A DNA stretch of 64,000 bases from Candidatus Uabimicrobium amorphum (GTDB lineage Bacteria; Planctomycetota; Uabimicrobiia; Uabimicrobiales; Uabimicrobiaceae): NCBI RefSeq assembly GCF_009002475.1, contig NZ_AP019860.1:8925547-8989546 (forward strand), read 5' to 3'. Positions 18,753 through 29,579 of this stretch are shown here, in pieces. Within the stretch, counting starts at the first letter, position 1. Each line of letters begins with the position of its first letter. The notes under the pieces were generated by a model. The model saw nothing but the letters and a program-made list of their open reading frames with translations. It ran no database searches and was not told where the DNA came from. Position numbers and translations under genes: made by a program.

Positions 18753-21700
18753 ATGCAAAAAAATATGTTTTTTTTCGCCTGTCCGTTGTGTCATGCTAAA
18801 TTAGTAAATGAAATTGCCGAAGTAGGGGAAACTAGAAGCTGTACAAACTGCAACGGACAAATCGAGATACCAAATCCCCCAGAGCGAATACCGCCCTTTG
18901 CCCAAGTGACCAAAGTAGAACAAGCAATCGTGGCGATTTGCCCTTACTGCAAAAATATCGAAAGATTGACAAGCAAGTCGTTTGGCACTTGCATTTCTTG
19001 CTCCCAGTGCCACATACAAATTGAAATACCGCGTGTGCAGGCGGCAAAACTTCAACTCCGCTTGTCGCAAAATGCTGTTGTTGCCGATGGCAAAAGTACG
19101 GTAAGTATTACCGTGCGTACCGTCGACCGCAACAATAACCCTGTTCCCGCGCAAAAAGTACAGATATTTATTGAGCGCCAACGTGGACAAAATCAAAAGA
19201 TCGCGACCACAACCAAGGATAACGGTCAAGTAACAATTGCCTATACCGCAAATGTATACAGCGGTGTCACACGCATAAAAGCGGTACTTAATGAGCAAGC
19301 GAACACCAAATGCGAACTCATCTTAAAAGAACTCAATGGTATAAAAGACGAACGCATCAAAATTGCCAAAGTAGATTTTTCCCCTCGTGATGAAAACGAA
19401 GATCTACAAGGAAAAATTACATTGGAAAATCGCAACGAAATAGATATTGATCTGTTATCTGTTGTGCTAGAACTTTCCAACGACCTACAGTGGAAATCGG
19501 ACATTTCTAAGGTAAAAATTTTAGCCGGAGATAAGTATATTGTGCCATTTAGGATCGATTGCTCTCAACCGGAAATACCATCGATAAAAGCAAAAGTAAA
19601 AACCTTGGTACAGCTACCAAATGCCCGTAAAACTTTTGTCAAAGATATCGATTGCGTTGTTCCCACAAAAGGAAAAATAAATTTTGCCATACAATGTGCG
19701 CCCACACAAATGGCGGGAGAAAAATTTGCGCTAGAAATTCGCGCCATGCGCAACGAGAAATTAGTGACGTCTTTTCATAAAACCTTAGACGTGATGTTCT
19801 CTTTCGCCGCACAACAAGCCAAAAACGGCGAACAACCGCAAGCTCCACAGCAATATCAACTCAGTTTTCACGAAGGTATCGCCACTAGCGAAGAAGTGTT
19901 TTGTGCGTTTGCCTCTCAAAAAGAAGCAAAAATTACCCTAGAATATGACCAGCAAGAAGTTACCAAAAATATCGAGATAACTCCGGCACAGAAACCGCAG
20001 TTTATTTTTCATCTCACCTCGCCACAGATCAATGGTGAGTTCTTGAAAGGCAAAAATACCATTACTGTTTGCGATATATACGGTAACATCATTCACGACT
20101 TCAACAAACCGCTGACTCTAACACTTGAAAATGGAAATTTAAACAATAACAAAGACACCAAGCTACAACTCCAACCCGAAAATGGAACAATTGACTTAAC
20201 GGCCGCGGAGGTTTTTTGTGTGGTAGACGATGTGTCTCAACCTGCCGCAATCTTATGTCAATGCGATGGTATTACCATACGTGACTCGTGGCAACTAGAA
20301 TCCTTGCAGTGCGATGTACAGTTAGAAAATATAAAGCTAAAGAATAAACGAATACTCGAAGGAAATTCGGGCAAAATTACCCTAGAGGCATCCATATCCC
20401 CCGCAAAATTTTCGATAGAAAAAATACATATTATCTATGAAAAGACTGCGGAAGAAAACGTCAAGGTGCAGGGTGACTTCGCATATTTCAATGGTAAATT
20501 AGAAGTAAGTTTTCCCACCAAACCACGAACAATTAGTGGAGACGTTTCCATGCAGTTGGTGATGGATCTCATCAACAAAACTACCGGAGAGATAAAGGTG
20601 GTGTCTTCACAAAAAATACCGGGGTTATTCATTGAGAAAAAGGGACGTACCTTCACGACAATTTGCAACGAAGATACTTGTGCAGGGAAGCCTTTTGGAA
20701 TTTCCATTGAAGCAAAATACGGAAATTTCATCGACAAAAGCTACCAAGGGGAAAAAAACCTATTTTTGTATTATGGCGCTCGTAAAGAAACCACGGATTT
20801 GCCACAAAAAATTGCTCTAGAGTTCGTAGACGGCAAAGCATATACCGGCAAAATTTTTGAATTTCAACACCGCCAACAAATTACCATTGGTGTAGAGGAT
20901 TCCGAAATCGGTGGTGCAAAGGGGACTTTTTCCTGTTTAATCGCCAGTGGCGTACTCGATCACTTTGCTATACACGTAGAACCACAACTAAGTGGAAAAC
21001 CTTTTACGGGAGACAATTACATTGTCGCCAAAGACAAATTTGACAATATCATAGATAGTTTTGGCGATCACGTAGGTATATCCACCGAAAATGCATACTT
21101 TTACAACGAAAATTTTTCCTCTGTCATTCCAGGAGATTACTTTGCAAATGGAAAATATCGCTTCAGTAATTTTTGCATGACGAAAATAAATATCGACGAA
21201 CCATCCTACATTTCTTTGCGCTGTAATACAGTCGTCACCAAATTTCCCGTAGAACTACAACCACAACATGGAGTGTTGGTTTGTAAAAACATTGCTGCGC
21301 AAGAATCACTTGTAGAATGCGGAGATACAATTCATTTTAACTTGCACTTGTACAACAATGGCGAAACATCCATTCAAGCCAAACGCATCCTATTGGCCAT
21401 CGGCGACAACACTCTATGTATAGACGAAGAAACAGAAATCAACGCCAAAGAACACTTTCGCAAAAACTATACCTTTGAACTCCGGAAAGATATTATCTCT
21501 GCCAATATAAACGTCTATCCAAGTGTTGAAACAATAGACCCGGTGACAAACGAAGAGCAAAGTTACTCCTTCGGTCACCGTTTTTGCCTACAAGTAGAGC
21601 CCAAAGACCGCACATTGCAATTCTCCATGCCTGACCAAGTCACTGCTGGTAAAAAATTTGCGTTACAAGTGCAGGTATGTCGCGAAGGCGAAACCGACGT

Positions 21701-24700
21701 CACCTATAACCGTAAAAGTACTTTGCAACTACAAGGGCATCCCACCACGGCGAAAACCATGATACCAGATTGCCTGGAATTAAATTTTTATCAAGGTGTC
21801 GCCAAAACCCCAGAGGTTTTTTGTTTGTATAAAAGTCAAGAGCGCTATGCCATAGACGTCGTATTACCTGGACCAGGTGGTGCAGAATCCATGCTCACCT
21901 TGCCGCAATGCAAGGCAAATCAAACAAAGACTTTCCATGTGACATGTGTACAAAAACAAGTGGCATGTCGTCCATTTGATGGAAATTTTATCGTCGAAGC
22001 TCACGACGAGTACGGTAACATCAACGAAGATTTCGCCGACAAAGTCACTCTGGAAACGATTGGTAGTGGTTCCTTGTACTTCAATAATGAACCTTGCGTA
22101 ATCCATCCTCAACAATTTAACGCGGGAAAAGCGAGAATAGTCACACAAAACTTACGTTACGACTCGACACTACAAGAAACGGAAAACGTGCAAATTTTAT
22201 TGCGTAGTTCACAATGTACAAGTCGTTTCCCCATTGAAATCACACCAGCTCCGGCAATTTTACAAGTCGTAAACGTTGCCATTAGCAACAAAAAAGTTCA
22301 GTGGAACGAAAGTAATTATGTTGTGTCTATTCACGTGGAAAACAATGGACAAACGCCGGCAACTATTCGCGACACCCAAATACAATTTTATATAAATGAC
22401 CGTAAAGTCGACGAAGGCTACACCATCACCACCAAGAAAAAGCCACAAATTATGCCTGGAGAGCGCGGTATGTTACCGGTGCTCGTCGCACTGAATGATC
22501 AAGTACCTCTTGGAAAGCACGATATCAGTGTTCGCGTAGAATACCACGATGAATATTATGGTGTCAGTGACGCATGCACACACCGCGACGACGCATGGCA
22601 AGTCGAACCTTGTGGGCGTGAGATCATCTTTTCTACGGAAGAAAAACCGCGAATGCTAGAACAATTTGCCGCCAATTTTACGGTTATGCTCAACGGTGAA
22701 GTCGACAAAACATACAATGGCAAGCGCGTATATTTGTGTAGCTGCAAAGACAAAGTCGACAAAAAAATTCCGCGGAAGCTCAAACTTACGTTTTATGAAG
22801 GTATGGCGCAATCCGATGCAATCTTTTGTTTTCGAGAAAAGGCACAAAACGTCCAGCTAGAATTCTTAGAAATGGAAGTCGGTGGTGCCAGTGGAAAAGT
22901 ACAGTTAAGTATATACCCCGAACGATGGCCTGTTGTGATCAAACGTTTTATGACTTCTGTTCAAAGATTTTGCATAGAACATCGTCGTCGTATAGTTTCT
23001 GTACTTGTCGCATTGCTAATTATACTATTAGGTTTTTGGCATTGGCAAAGGGTTAAAATTACGCAATCACTACGCATTGTATCCATATCAGGAACCGTGA
23101 CAGTTGACGGAAAAGAGGTCCGTGAAAACGATCTTGTACGTCAATATCAAAATATTCAACTCGCACCAGGAGCTTTTTGTGTACTACAAACTCACAATAA
23201 AGCCACGGTAAAACTGTACAATTCTGCAAACGTCTACATAAATAGTGTAGGGCGTAGTTTAATTTCATCTACTTATGACAATGAACTAAATGTAAAAAAA
23301 GGTGATGTTAGCTATCAAAAAACCACCACCGTACAACAAGAAAGTTTTCCACGCATCGCCATTCCCGACGCCGATCGTATGGATGTAAGTAGTAATAAAT
23401 TTCGCGTAGGCGTAAAAGAAAACGAAGGTTCTTTGGTTTCTGTTTATCAAGGATCTATTGGACTAACTTCCGGTGGCGAGACAGTCTCTGTAGGAGAAAA
23501 TCAGGGGTCTTCTGTCAAAAAGGGACAAGCGCCCTCAACACCGCGATCTCTTCCGAAGGCACCACAGTGGATTTTACCCAATAAAGACAACGAAGTCATT
23601 TCTACAAATGCGATTCCTCTCGAATGGCGAGGATACCAGGGGATTGACCTATACAACTTAGAAGTTTTTACCCAGAAAAATCCACAAATTCCGTTGCAAT
23701 CAGAAGATGTCGGTGCTGAAACGGAAAAAGTAGAACACAAATTGCGTGGTGTCGACAACGGCGTTTATTACTGCCAAGTCACCAGTATCGACCATCTTGG
23801 ATTTGCCAGTGAACCAGCCATGTCAAAGTTCTTTTCCCATGAAGTGCTGGCAGAAAAGTGCGAAATAGTCATACAAGGATTCGATGTAAAATCAGGTCGT
23901 TTCATCAACATCAATAACTTCTCCATAGGAGAACAACAGTATACGAACAATAGTGAAATTACCATGGGAATACATAAAATAACTATTCGTCAACCAGGAT
24001 ACCACCCTTTCGAAATAGAAGCAAATTTGAACAAAGGCGAAGATTTTAAAAAACTCGATGCCAGGTTAATTCCCAAACCTCGTTCTTTAAAATGGATAAT
24101 GAGTCCTGACGTTGGTGAACGGTCACAGTGTAAAATCACAAGTATCACCCAGAACAAAAAGCCTTTACAACAACTTCCAGAGAGTCTGTTACCCGAACAA
24201 TATCGCTTTGACATTGAAATAGAAGGCTTTGAAAAATTTACAAAAAAAATTATCATTACTCCAGGTGAAGACGCGCAAAAAATTATCATGCCTATCATCG
24301 CCAAAAAACGTACTATTAAATACGAAATTAACACCGGGCTTAAGCAATATAAATTCAACGGTATTGTTATCTTCAACGAACAACAAAATCCACAATCCAT
24401 ATTGCCAGGAAAGTACACTTTGCAAATAGAACAACCCGGTTTTGTGGTCGTCAATAAAACCATAGATGTACTTCCCAAAAACACCTCGTTTACTTTACGC
24501 GAAAAAATCACCGTGAAGAAACGCGATGTGATCTTTTACGTAAAGAAAGATAGCGGCAATGTTCCACAGGCACAAATCATTGTAGAACAAGAAGAAAACA
24601 AGCGATCATTGCCGGCGGGCACCTCGCACAAACTGCATCCAGGGGAGTGGAAAATTCGCGTTGTGGCACCTGGTTGCAAGGAGATCACACAAAAAGTAAA

Positions 24701-25691
24701 CATTCCCCCAGGAGAGCAAAGTTTTGAATACAAAGTAACAGTAGTTGCGCAAAATGTTCCACTCGAATTAAATATCGAAAACGCCGTGCCTGTCAACAAT
24801 GCAAAGTTAACGGTAATTGATGCCAACAATCGCCAAATCGTTTTTCCCTACACGCGCGTATCCATGCTTCCTCCGGGAGAGTATACTCTCAAAATTTCGG
24901 CGCCCGGCTATCAACAATTTGCCCAAAAAGTTGTGTTGCGTACTGGCGAACGTAGTGTCTACAATGTAAATTTACAACCTGTTCTAGTGCGCGTACTCCC
25001 TGTAATTATAGACCCACAAAAACAGCTACAAGAGCCAATTAAAGCCATTGTCCACAACGGTACCTACAGTGAAGAACTGTTATTACCTCCCGGAAATTAT
25101 ACGATAATGGTCATCAGTGAGAGATATGGGGAGTTGCCAACAGAAGTAAATATAAACGTCGGTCAGGATATCTACCAAATATATGCAGACCTACCATACA
25201 ACGAACGCGATTTTAGTTTCAGTGTTTATGATGTTTTGCATCTCGGCAATATGACCATTTCTTCCCCAAAAGAATTGCGCATAGATAACCAGATATATCG
25301 TTTACAAGTAAAAGAAGATGGACGAGATGTAGATACAAACAAAATAGACATTAACTCACTGGGAAGTTACGTCGTCGTCAATGCTTTCGCGCAGACACAA
25401 AAGTTGACTTTCCACATCGGATATTATAACTTAAACGTTTCTCTTGAAAACTATGAAGAAGCGATGCCGCTAATTTTTGTGAGCATAGACGTCAATAAAT
25501 TTTTACAGCACCTGGAAAAAGAAAACGATATGGCGGCCAAAATAGCGCGCCTCCAAACCACCTTTCAGGTGAGCGAAATTGTCAATAATTTAGGCAAAGA
25601 GCAACGACAGTTTTTGAGAGAATTTATCATTCAATTACAAGAAGAGTCGCAACAAGATTTACGGCATTTTTTGAGGGTTCTAGGAGAATAA
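18753..25691 (+). CDS. Giant zinc-ribbon / Ig-like / FecR / PEGA membrane protein
   Basis: A 2312-residue protein not assignable to one family. Order: two zinc ribbons (C10/C13/C30/C33; C63/C66/C80/C83); an invasin-like Ig domain (about 97-195; TVRTVDRNNNPVPAQKVQI); a long run of Ig/CARDB-like beta domains with repeated 'KPF-GxN-IVA-DxxGNI' phrases (about 200-1390); one membrane helix (about 1413-1431) with RRR before it; a FecR-like domain (about 1440-1560); a fibronectin-like segment; about four PEGA-like repeats (1700-2130; P-GxY-IxIxxPGYxxx-xxV); and a helical tail. There is no signal peptide, and the charges put the N-terminal 1400 residues in the cytoplasm and FecR/PEGA outside, an unusual placement for Ig domains. 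It lies 7 bases after the kinase-FGE gene and 4 bases before the pullulanase gene. Confidence 0.85.
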   Translation: MQKNMFFFACPLCHAKLVNEIAEVGETRSCTNCNGQIEIPNPPERIPPFAQVTKVEQAIVAICPYCKNIERLTSKSFGTCISCSQCHIQIEIPRVQAAKLQLRLSQNAVVADGKSTVSITVRTVDRNNNPVPAQKVQIFIERQRGQNQKIATTTKDNGQVTIAYTANVYSGVTRIKAVLNEQANTKCELILKELNGIKDERIKIAKVDFSPRDENEDLQGKITLENRNEIDIDLLSVVLELSNDLQWKSDISKVKILAGDKYIVPFRIDCSQPEIPSIKAKVKTLVQLPNARKTFVKDIDCVVPTKGKINFAIQCAPTQMAGEKFALEIRAMRNEKLVTSFHKTLDVMFSFAAQQAKNGEQPQAPQQYQLSFHEGIATSEEVFCAFASQKEAKITLEYDQQEVTKNIEITPAQKPQFIFHLTSPQINGEFLKGKNTITVCDIYGNIIHDFNKPLTLTLENGNLNNNKDTKLQLQPENGTIDLTAAEVFCVVDDVSQPAAILCQCDGITIRDSWQLESLQCDVQLENIKLKNKRILEGNSGKITLEASISPAKFSIEKIHIIYEKTAEENVKVQGDFAYFNGKLEVSFPTKPRTISGDVSMQLVMDLINKTTGEIKVVSSQKIPGLFIEKKGRTFTTICNEDTCAGKPFGISIEAKYGNFIDKSYQGEKNLFLYYGARKETTDLPQKIALEFVDGKAYTGKIFEFQHRQQITIGVEDSEIGGAKGTFSCLIASGVLDHFAIHVEPQLSGKPFTGDNYIVAKDKFDNIIDSFGDHVGISTENAYFYNENFSSVIPGDYFANGKYRFSNFCMTKINIDEPSYISLRCNTVVTKFPVELQPQHGVLVCKNIAAQESLVECGDTIHFNLHLYNNGETSIQAKRILLAIGDNTLCIDEETEINAKEHFRKNYTFELRKDIISANINVYPSVETIDPVTNEEQSYSFGHRFCLQVEPKDRTLQFSMPDQVTAGKKFALQVQVCREGETDVTYNRKSTLQLQGHPTTAKTMIPDCLELNFYQGVAKTPEVFCLYKSQERYAIDVVLPGPGGAESMLTLPQCKANQTKTFHVTCVQKQVACRPFDGNFIVEAHDEYGNINEDFADKVTLETIGSGSLYFNNEPCVIHPQQFNAGKARIVTQNLRYDSTLQETENVQILLRSSQCTSRFPIEITPAPAILQVVNVAISNKKVQWNESNYVVSIHVENNGQTPATIRDTQIQFYINDRKVDEGYTITTKKKPQIMPGERGMLPVLVALNDQVPLGKHDISVRVEYHDEYYGVSDACTHRDDAWQVEPCGREIIFSTEEKPRMLEQFAANFTVMLNGEVDKTYNGKRVYLCSCKDKVDKKIPRKLKLTFYEGMAQSDAIFCFREKAQNVQLEFLEMEVGGASGKVQLSIYPERWPVVIKRFMTSVQRFCIEHRRRIVSVLVALLIILLGFWHWQRVKITQSLRIVSISGTVTVDGKEVRENDLVRQYQNIQLAPGAFCVLQTHNKATVKLYNSANVYINSVGRSLISSTYDNELNVKKGDVSYQKTTTVQQESFPRIAIPDADRMDVSSNKFRVGVKENEGSLVSVYQGSIGLTSGGETVSVGENQGSSVKKGQAPSTPRSLPKAPQWILPNKDNEVISTNAIPLEWRGYQGIDLYNLEVFTQKNPQIPLQSEDVGAETEKVEHKLRGVDNGVYYCQVTSIDHLGFASEPAMSKFFSHEVLAEKCEIVIQGFDVKSGRFININNFSIGEQQYTNNSEITMGIHKITIRQPGYHPFEIEANLNKGEDFKKLDARLIPKPRSLKWIMSPDVGERSQCKITSITQNKKPLQQLPESLLPEQYRFDIEIEGFEKFTKKIIITPGEDAQKIIMPIIAKKRTIKYEINTGLKQYKFNGIVIFNEQQNPQSILPGKYTLQIEQPGFVVVNKTIDVLPKNTSFTLREKITVKKRDVIFYVKKDSGNVPQAQIIVEQEENKRSLPAGTSHKLHPGEWKIRVVAPGCKEITQKVNIPPGEQSFEYKVTVVAQNVPLELNIENAVPVNNAKLTVIDANNRQIVFPYTRVSMLPPGEYTLKISAPGYQQFAQKVVLRTGERSVYNVNLQPVLVRVLPVIIDPQKQLQEPIKAIVHNGTYSEELLLPPGNYTIMVISERYGELPTEVNINVGQDIYQIYADLPYNERDFSFSVYDVLHLGNMTISSPKELRIDNQIYRLQVKEDGRDVDTNKIDINSLGSYVVVNAFAQTQKLTFHIGYYNLNVSLENYEEAMPLIFVSIDVNKFLQHLEKENDMAAKIARLQTTFQVSEIVNNLGKEQRQFLREFIIQLQEESQQDLRHFLRVLGE

Positions 25692-25695
25692 GACT

Positions 25696-28407
25696 GTGAA
25701 AAACGCGATTTTTTTATGCATTTTGTTAGGATGTCTCATGGCACAACAACACCATTTTGATACATGTAAAGCATACTGGTTTACATCGCAAACCGTTTTA
25801 TGCAAACTGCCTACAGAAGCGAAAGATGGAGATGCACGTCTTTACTATGTAGAAAACGGTGGAGCCACGCTGCAAAACTTGCAACAACATCCGTTTATCA
25901 CTTTGCAAGCTAGAGAATCAAATACCATAGCAGTTCCACGTTATTTGCAAAACCACATGCAATTTAACGTCGACGTTACCAATGAAAAAATTCGCCAACT
26001 AGTGCAGAAACAGCTCATTTTTGCCATTGTGCAAAAGGAGCAATGTCTATTTGCCACAGGAGTACAATTATGGTCATTATTTGATCATACTTTCCGCTAT
26101 GAGGATTCTCTGGGTGTACAATTCACCAATGACAAACCGATTTTACGTCTTTGGGCCCCTAGCGCTAAGTCTGTGAAACTGCATTTATTTGATACGGTAA
26201 AAAATACCAAGCCACAGATTTTACATATGCAATATCAGCATCACGGCATGTGGCAAATACACGGAGAAAAGAACTGGAAAAACAAGTTCTACCTATACGA
26301 AGTCGAAGTTTTTGTTCCAAAAACAAATCGCGTTGAAAAAAACCTAGTCACCGATCCTTATTCGCTGAGTCTGGCACAAGACAGCACTCACAGCCACATT
26401 ATTGATTTAGACGATGTAGATCTTAAGCCTGAAGGATGGGATCAGTTGCAAAAACCCTTACTCAAAGATTTTATGGATATATCACTTTACGAACTACATG
26501 TACGCGACTTTAGTATTTTGGACAGTAGTGTTCGTCCTGAATTCCGCGGTACTTTCATGGCATTCACCGACACCGATTCTTTTGCCATGCAACACTTGCA
26601 AAAGTTGTCACAGTACGGACTTACCCACGTGCATTTGCTTCCCGTTTTCGACATCGCCACCATCCATGAAGATAGACAACAACAAAAAACTTGTGAAATC
26701 CCCGAAAATCTGGCGCGCGACTCTAAAATTCCACAAGAACTCATCGGTAAGATCCGCGATGAAGATGGTTTTAATTGGGGCTATGATCCCTTTCATTACG
26801 CCGTTCCCGAAGGCAGCTATGCTGTCAATCCCCAAGGTAGCGCACGCATTAAAGAAATGCGTTCTATGGTTACGTCTCTTGCGAAAATTGGCCTACGCGT
26901 TGTGATGGATGTCGTATACAATCATACGCATTCGAGCGGACAGCACCAACGGTCGGTTCTCGATAAAATCGTTCCCGGCTACTACTATCGCTTGCAACAA
27001 AATGGTTATGTGCAAAATACCACTTGTTGCCCTGACACCGCGACAGAGCATGCGATGATGGAAAAATTGATGATCGATACTTTGGTGATATGGGCAAAAT
27101 ACTACAAAATAGACGGATTTCGTTTTGACCTGATGGGGCATCACACCGTCGATAATTTACACAATATCCGTCGTGCTTTGGATCAATTAACCCCAGAAAA
27201 AGACGGAGTTGACGGCAAAAAGATTTATCTCTATGGCGAAGGATGGACTTTTGGTTCACTACACAATATCTATCCGCAAAAAGTCATGAACCAAATAAAC
27301 GCGCGCGGAACCGGCATCGGAACATTTAACGATCGTTTACGCGACACCGCACGCGGCGGTAATTTTGAACATCGCACCAAATCGGACCAAGGCTTTGTCA
27401 CAGGTCTCTTTTACGATTACAATAATTGTGCTGACAACAGTGAGACGAGCGGCAATTTACAGCACCAACGTCAAAAATTAGTGAACTATGCCAATAATAT
27501 TCGCGTTTCTTTGGCCGGAGGATTGGCGGATTTTCCACTATACCAAGACAATGACAAAACAGTGTATGGCTTTGAAATTGACTACCGCGGTGCTCCCTGT
27601 GGTTATACATCACAACCTTACGAATGCATCAACTACATTTCCGCACATGACAATTACACTTTATGGGATCAAATTTGTGCCAAGGCCCCTTTTCACAATA
27701 ACAACAGAACACCAAATACCGCCACAACCACAGAACGCATCGCCATGCAAAATCTCGGTTTGAGTTTAGTCCTCTTGGGGCAGGGAATTCCGTTTATTCA
27801 TGCCGGAAGCGAAATTGCACGTTCCAAGTCAGGAGATGGTGATAGCTACAACTCAGGAGATTGGTTCAACAAACTCGATTTATCCTATGCCACAAATAAT
27901 TGGGGAGTTGGTATTCCATGTAAAGAGAAGAACTACCACGAATGGGATTTTTGGCGACCACGGTTACAAGACGAAAATTTACAAACAACAACTCCACACA
28001 TATTAGAATGTTTTGCGCAGTTTTTGCGCGTGCTAAAGGTGCGTTATAGCTCCAAGCTATTTCGTCTACCCAACGCAAAAGAAATCAAGCGCCGCGTAAA
28101 ATTCTTAAATGCAAATGCACAAAATCTTCCTGGAGTAATCGTGATGCTCATTGACAATAGTGATTTTGTATTTGACAAGCAGTACAAAAACATCGTGATG
28201 GCTTTTAACGCCGCTCCACAACAGGTAGAATTTTCACATGCATTACTCCAAGGACAATGGAAACTTCATCCTGCACTTACAGAACCTGTTTTCATCTCCG
28301 TTCGTGGAAAAAAACACCGTATTGACAGTAACTTGCGCGAAGTTGCGCACCACCAAAAACTTATACTGCCACCACGCAGCTGCACAGTTTATTTACAAGA
28401 GAGGTAG
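25696..28407 (+). CDS. pulA: Type I pullulanase, exported
   Basis: A 903-residue GH13 enzyme that hydrolyses alpha-1,6 branches of pullulan, starch or glycogen. It begins with GTG at 25696, four bases after the previous stop, and has a short hydrophobic leader (KNAIFLCILLGCLMAQ), so it is probably exported, possibly as a lipoprotein at the Cys in LLGC. A CBM48-like domain (about 140-235; LRLWAPSAKSVKLHLF) precedes the catalytic barrel. The family signature NWGYDP is present as FNWGYDPFHY. Catalytic residues: Asp in DGFRFD (about 477), Glu in YGEGW (about 515) and Asp in SAHDN (about 652). It closes the signalling operon, an unusual company for a debranching enzyme. Confidence 0.93.
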   Translation: MKNAIFLCILLGCLMAQQHHFDTCKAYWFTSQTVLCKLPTEAKDGDARLYYVENGGATLQNLQQHPFITLQARESNTIAVPRYLQNHMQFNVDVTNEKIRQLVQKQLIFAIVQKEQCLFATGVQLWSLFDHTFRYEDSLGVQFTNDKPILRLWAPSAKSVKLHLFDTVKNTKPQILHMQYQHHGMWQIHGEKNWKNKFYLYEVEVFVPKTNRVEKNLVTDPYSLSLAQDSTHSHIIDLDDVDLKPEGWDQLQKPLLKDFMDISLYELHVRDFSILDSSVRPEFRGTFMAFTDTDSFAMQHLQKLSQYGLTHVHLLPVFDIATIHEDRQQQKTCEIPENLARDSKIPQELIGKIRDEDGFNWGYDPFHYAVPEGSYAVNPQGSARIKEMRSMVTSLAKIGLRVVMDVVYNHTHSSGQHQRSVLDKIVPGYYYRLQQNGYVQNTTCCPDTATEHAMMEKLMIDTLVIWAKYYKIDGFRFDLMGHHTVDNLHNIRRALDQLTPEKDGVDGKKIYLYGEGWTFGSLHNIYPQKVMNQINARGTGIGTFNDRLRDTARGGNFEHRTKSDQGFVTGLFYDYNNCADNSETSGNLQHQRQKLVNYANNIRVSLAGGLADFPLYQDNDKTVYGFEIDYRGAPCGYTSQPYECINYISAHDNYTLWDQICAKAPFHNNNRTPNTATTTERIAMQNLGLSLVLLGQGIPFIHAGSEIARSKSGDGDSYNSGDWFNKLDLSYATNNWGVGIPCKEKNYHEWDFWRPRLQDENLQTTTPHILECFAQFLRVLKVRYSSKLFRLPNAKEIKRRVKFLNANAQNLPGVIVMLIDNSDFVFDKQYKNIVMAFNAAPQQVEFSHALLQGQWKLHPALTEPVFISVRGKKHRIDSNLREVAHHQKLILPPRSCTVYLQER

Positions 28408-28413
28408 AAATTC

Positions 28414-29541
28414 ATGAAAAAAATTGTTGTGTTAGGCGCTGGCCTTATGGGAAAGGCAATGGCCAAAGATTTAGCAAAAGACTATCAGGTTACCGCCGTT
28501 GATGTAAACCCAAAAAATTTAGAAGGATTACAGCAGCTCAATATCGAAACCAAAACCGCGGACCTTAGTCAAGCAGACACCATCAAGAGTTGCGTCGCAC
28601 CATTTGACCTAGTCGTTTTAGCCGTACCGGGATTTATGGGCTTTGATGCTTTAAAAGCTGTTATCGAAGCCAAAAAAGATGTGGCAGACATTTCTTTTTG
28701 CGAAGAAGATTTCTTTTTGTTAGACGATTTAGCAAAAGAAAACGGTGTGACCGCCGTGGTCGATTGCGGTGTGGCACCTGGTTTAGGAAACATCATACTC
28801 GGACACCATACGCAAAACATGCAAATAGATAACTTCGAGTGTCTCGTAGGTGGATTACCCACCAGAAGATCGTGGCCATACGAGTACAAGGCGCCTTTTT
28901 CTCCCATAGACGTTATTGAAGAATACACAAGACCTGCGCGTATTATGGAAAATGGACAAATTGTCATCAAAGAGGCGTTATCTGAAACCGAACACGTGGA
29001 ATTTCCCGAAATTGGTACGTTGGAATCTTTCAATAGCGATGGCCTACGCACTTTACTCAAAACCATGCAAATTCCCAACATGAAAGAAAAGACACTGCGC
29101 TACCCAGGTAGACATATTGAGTATATGAAGGTACTGCGTGAAACCGGACTTTTTTCCAAAGAAGAAATTTCGGTGAAAGGTAATAAAATACGCCCCATCG
29201 ATCTCACTGCGCAATTGCTATTCCCGAAATGGAAATTTGAGGAAAAAGAACACGATTTTACCGTAATGCGCATCACCATAGAGGGTAAGGAAAACGGTGA
29301 GAACAAAAAGTATGTATACAATATGCTAGATCGTTATTGCAGTGAAACAGATACAACATCCATGGCAAAAACAACTGGATATACCTGCACAGGAGCTGCG
29401 CGACTAATCGCCGAAGGACACTTCACCCGCAAAGGTATTTGCCCTCCAGAGTACGTTGGACAACATGAAGATTGTCTGACGAAAATACTTGCGCATCTAA
29501 AAGAGAGAAATGTAAATGTTGATTTGCAGCAAGATATTTAA
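28414..29541 (+). CDS. Saccharopine-dehydrogenase-like NAD(P)-dependent oxidoreductase
   Basis: A 375-residue cytosolic enzyme with an N-terminal Rossmann fold: VVLGAGLMGKAMAKDL holds the GxGxxG nucleotide-binding loop (residues 8-13). The overall layout (short NADP domain, DCGVAPGLGN near 118-127, then a mixed alpha/beta C-terminal domain) fits the saccharopine dehydrogenase / lysine 6-dehydrogenase group, which acts on lysine-derived or similar amino acids. The exact substrate cannot be told from sequence. It starts 6 bases after pullulanase with a GAGAGG site, so it is in the same transcript, and ends before a repeat hairpin. Confidence 0.8.
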   Translation: MKKIVVLGAGLMGKAMAKDLAKDYQVTAVDVNPKNLEGLQQLNIETKTADLSQADTIKSCVAPFDLVVLAVPGFMGFDALKAVIEAKKDVADISFCEEDFFLLDDLAKENGVTAVVDCGVAPGLGNIILGHHTQNMQIDNFECLVGGLPTRRSWPYEYKAPFSPIDVIEEYTRPARIMENGQIVIKEALSETEHVEFPEIGTLESFNSDGLRTLLKTMQIPNMKEKTLRYPGRHIEYMKVLRETGLFSKEEISVKGNKIRPIDLTAQLLFPKWKFEEKEHDFTVMRITIEGKENGENKKYVYNMLDRYCSETDTTSMAKTTGYTCTGAARLIAEGHFTRKGICPPEYVGQHEDCLTKILAHLKERNVNVDLQQDI

Positions 29542-29579
29542 GAATCGTTCATTTACCTAGTTCACAGGAACTGAGGTGG

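Noticed and set aside
18801..19298. 165-codon minus-strand frame inside the giant gene
   Set aside because: It is fully antisense to the zinc-ribbon and Ig region of a well-supported gene and has many Cys from reverse reading of that region.
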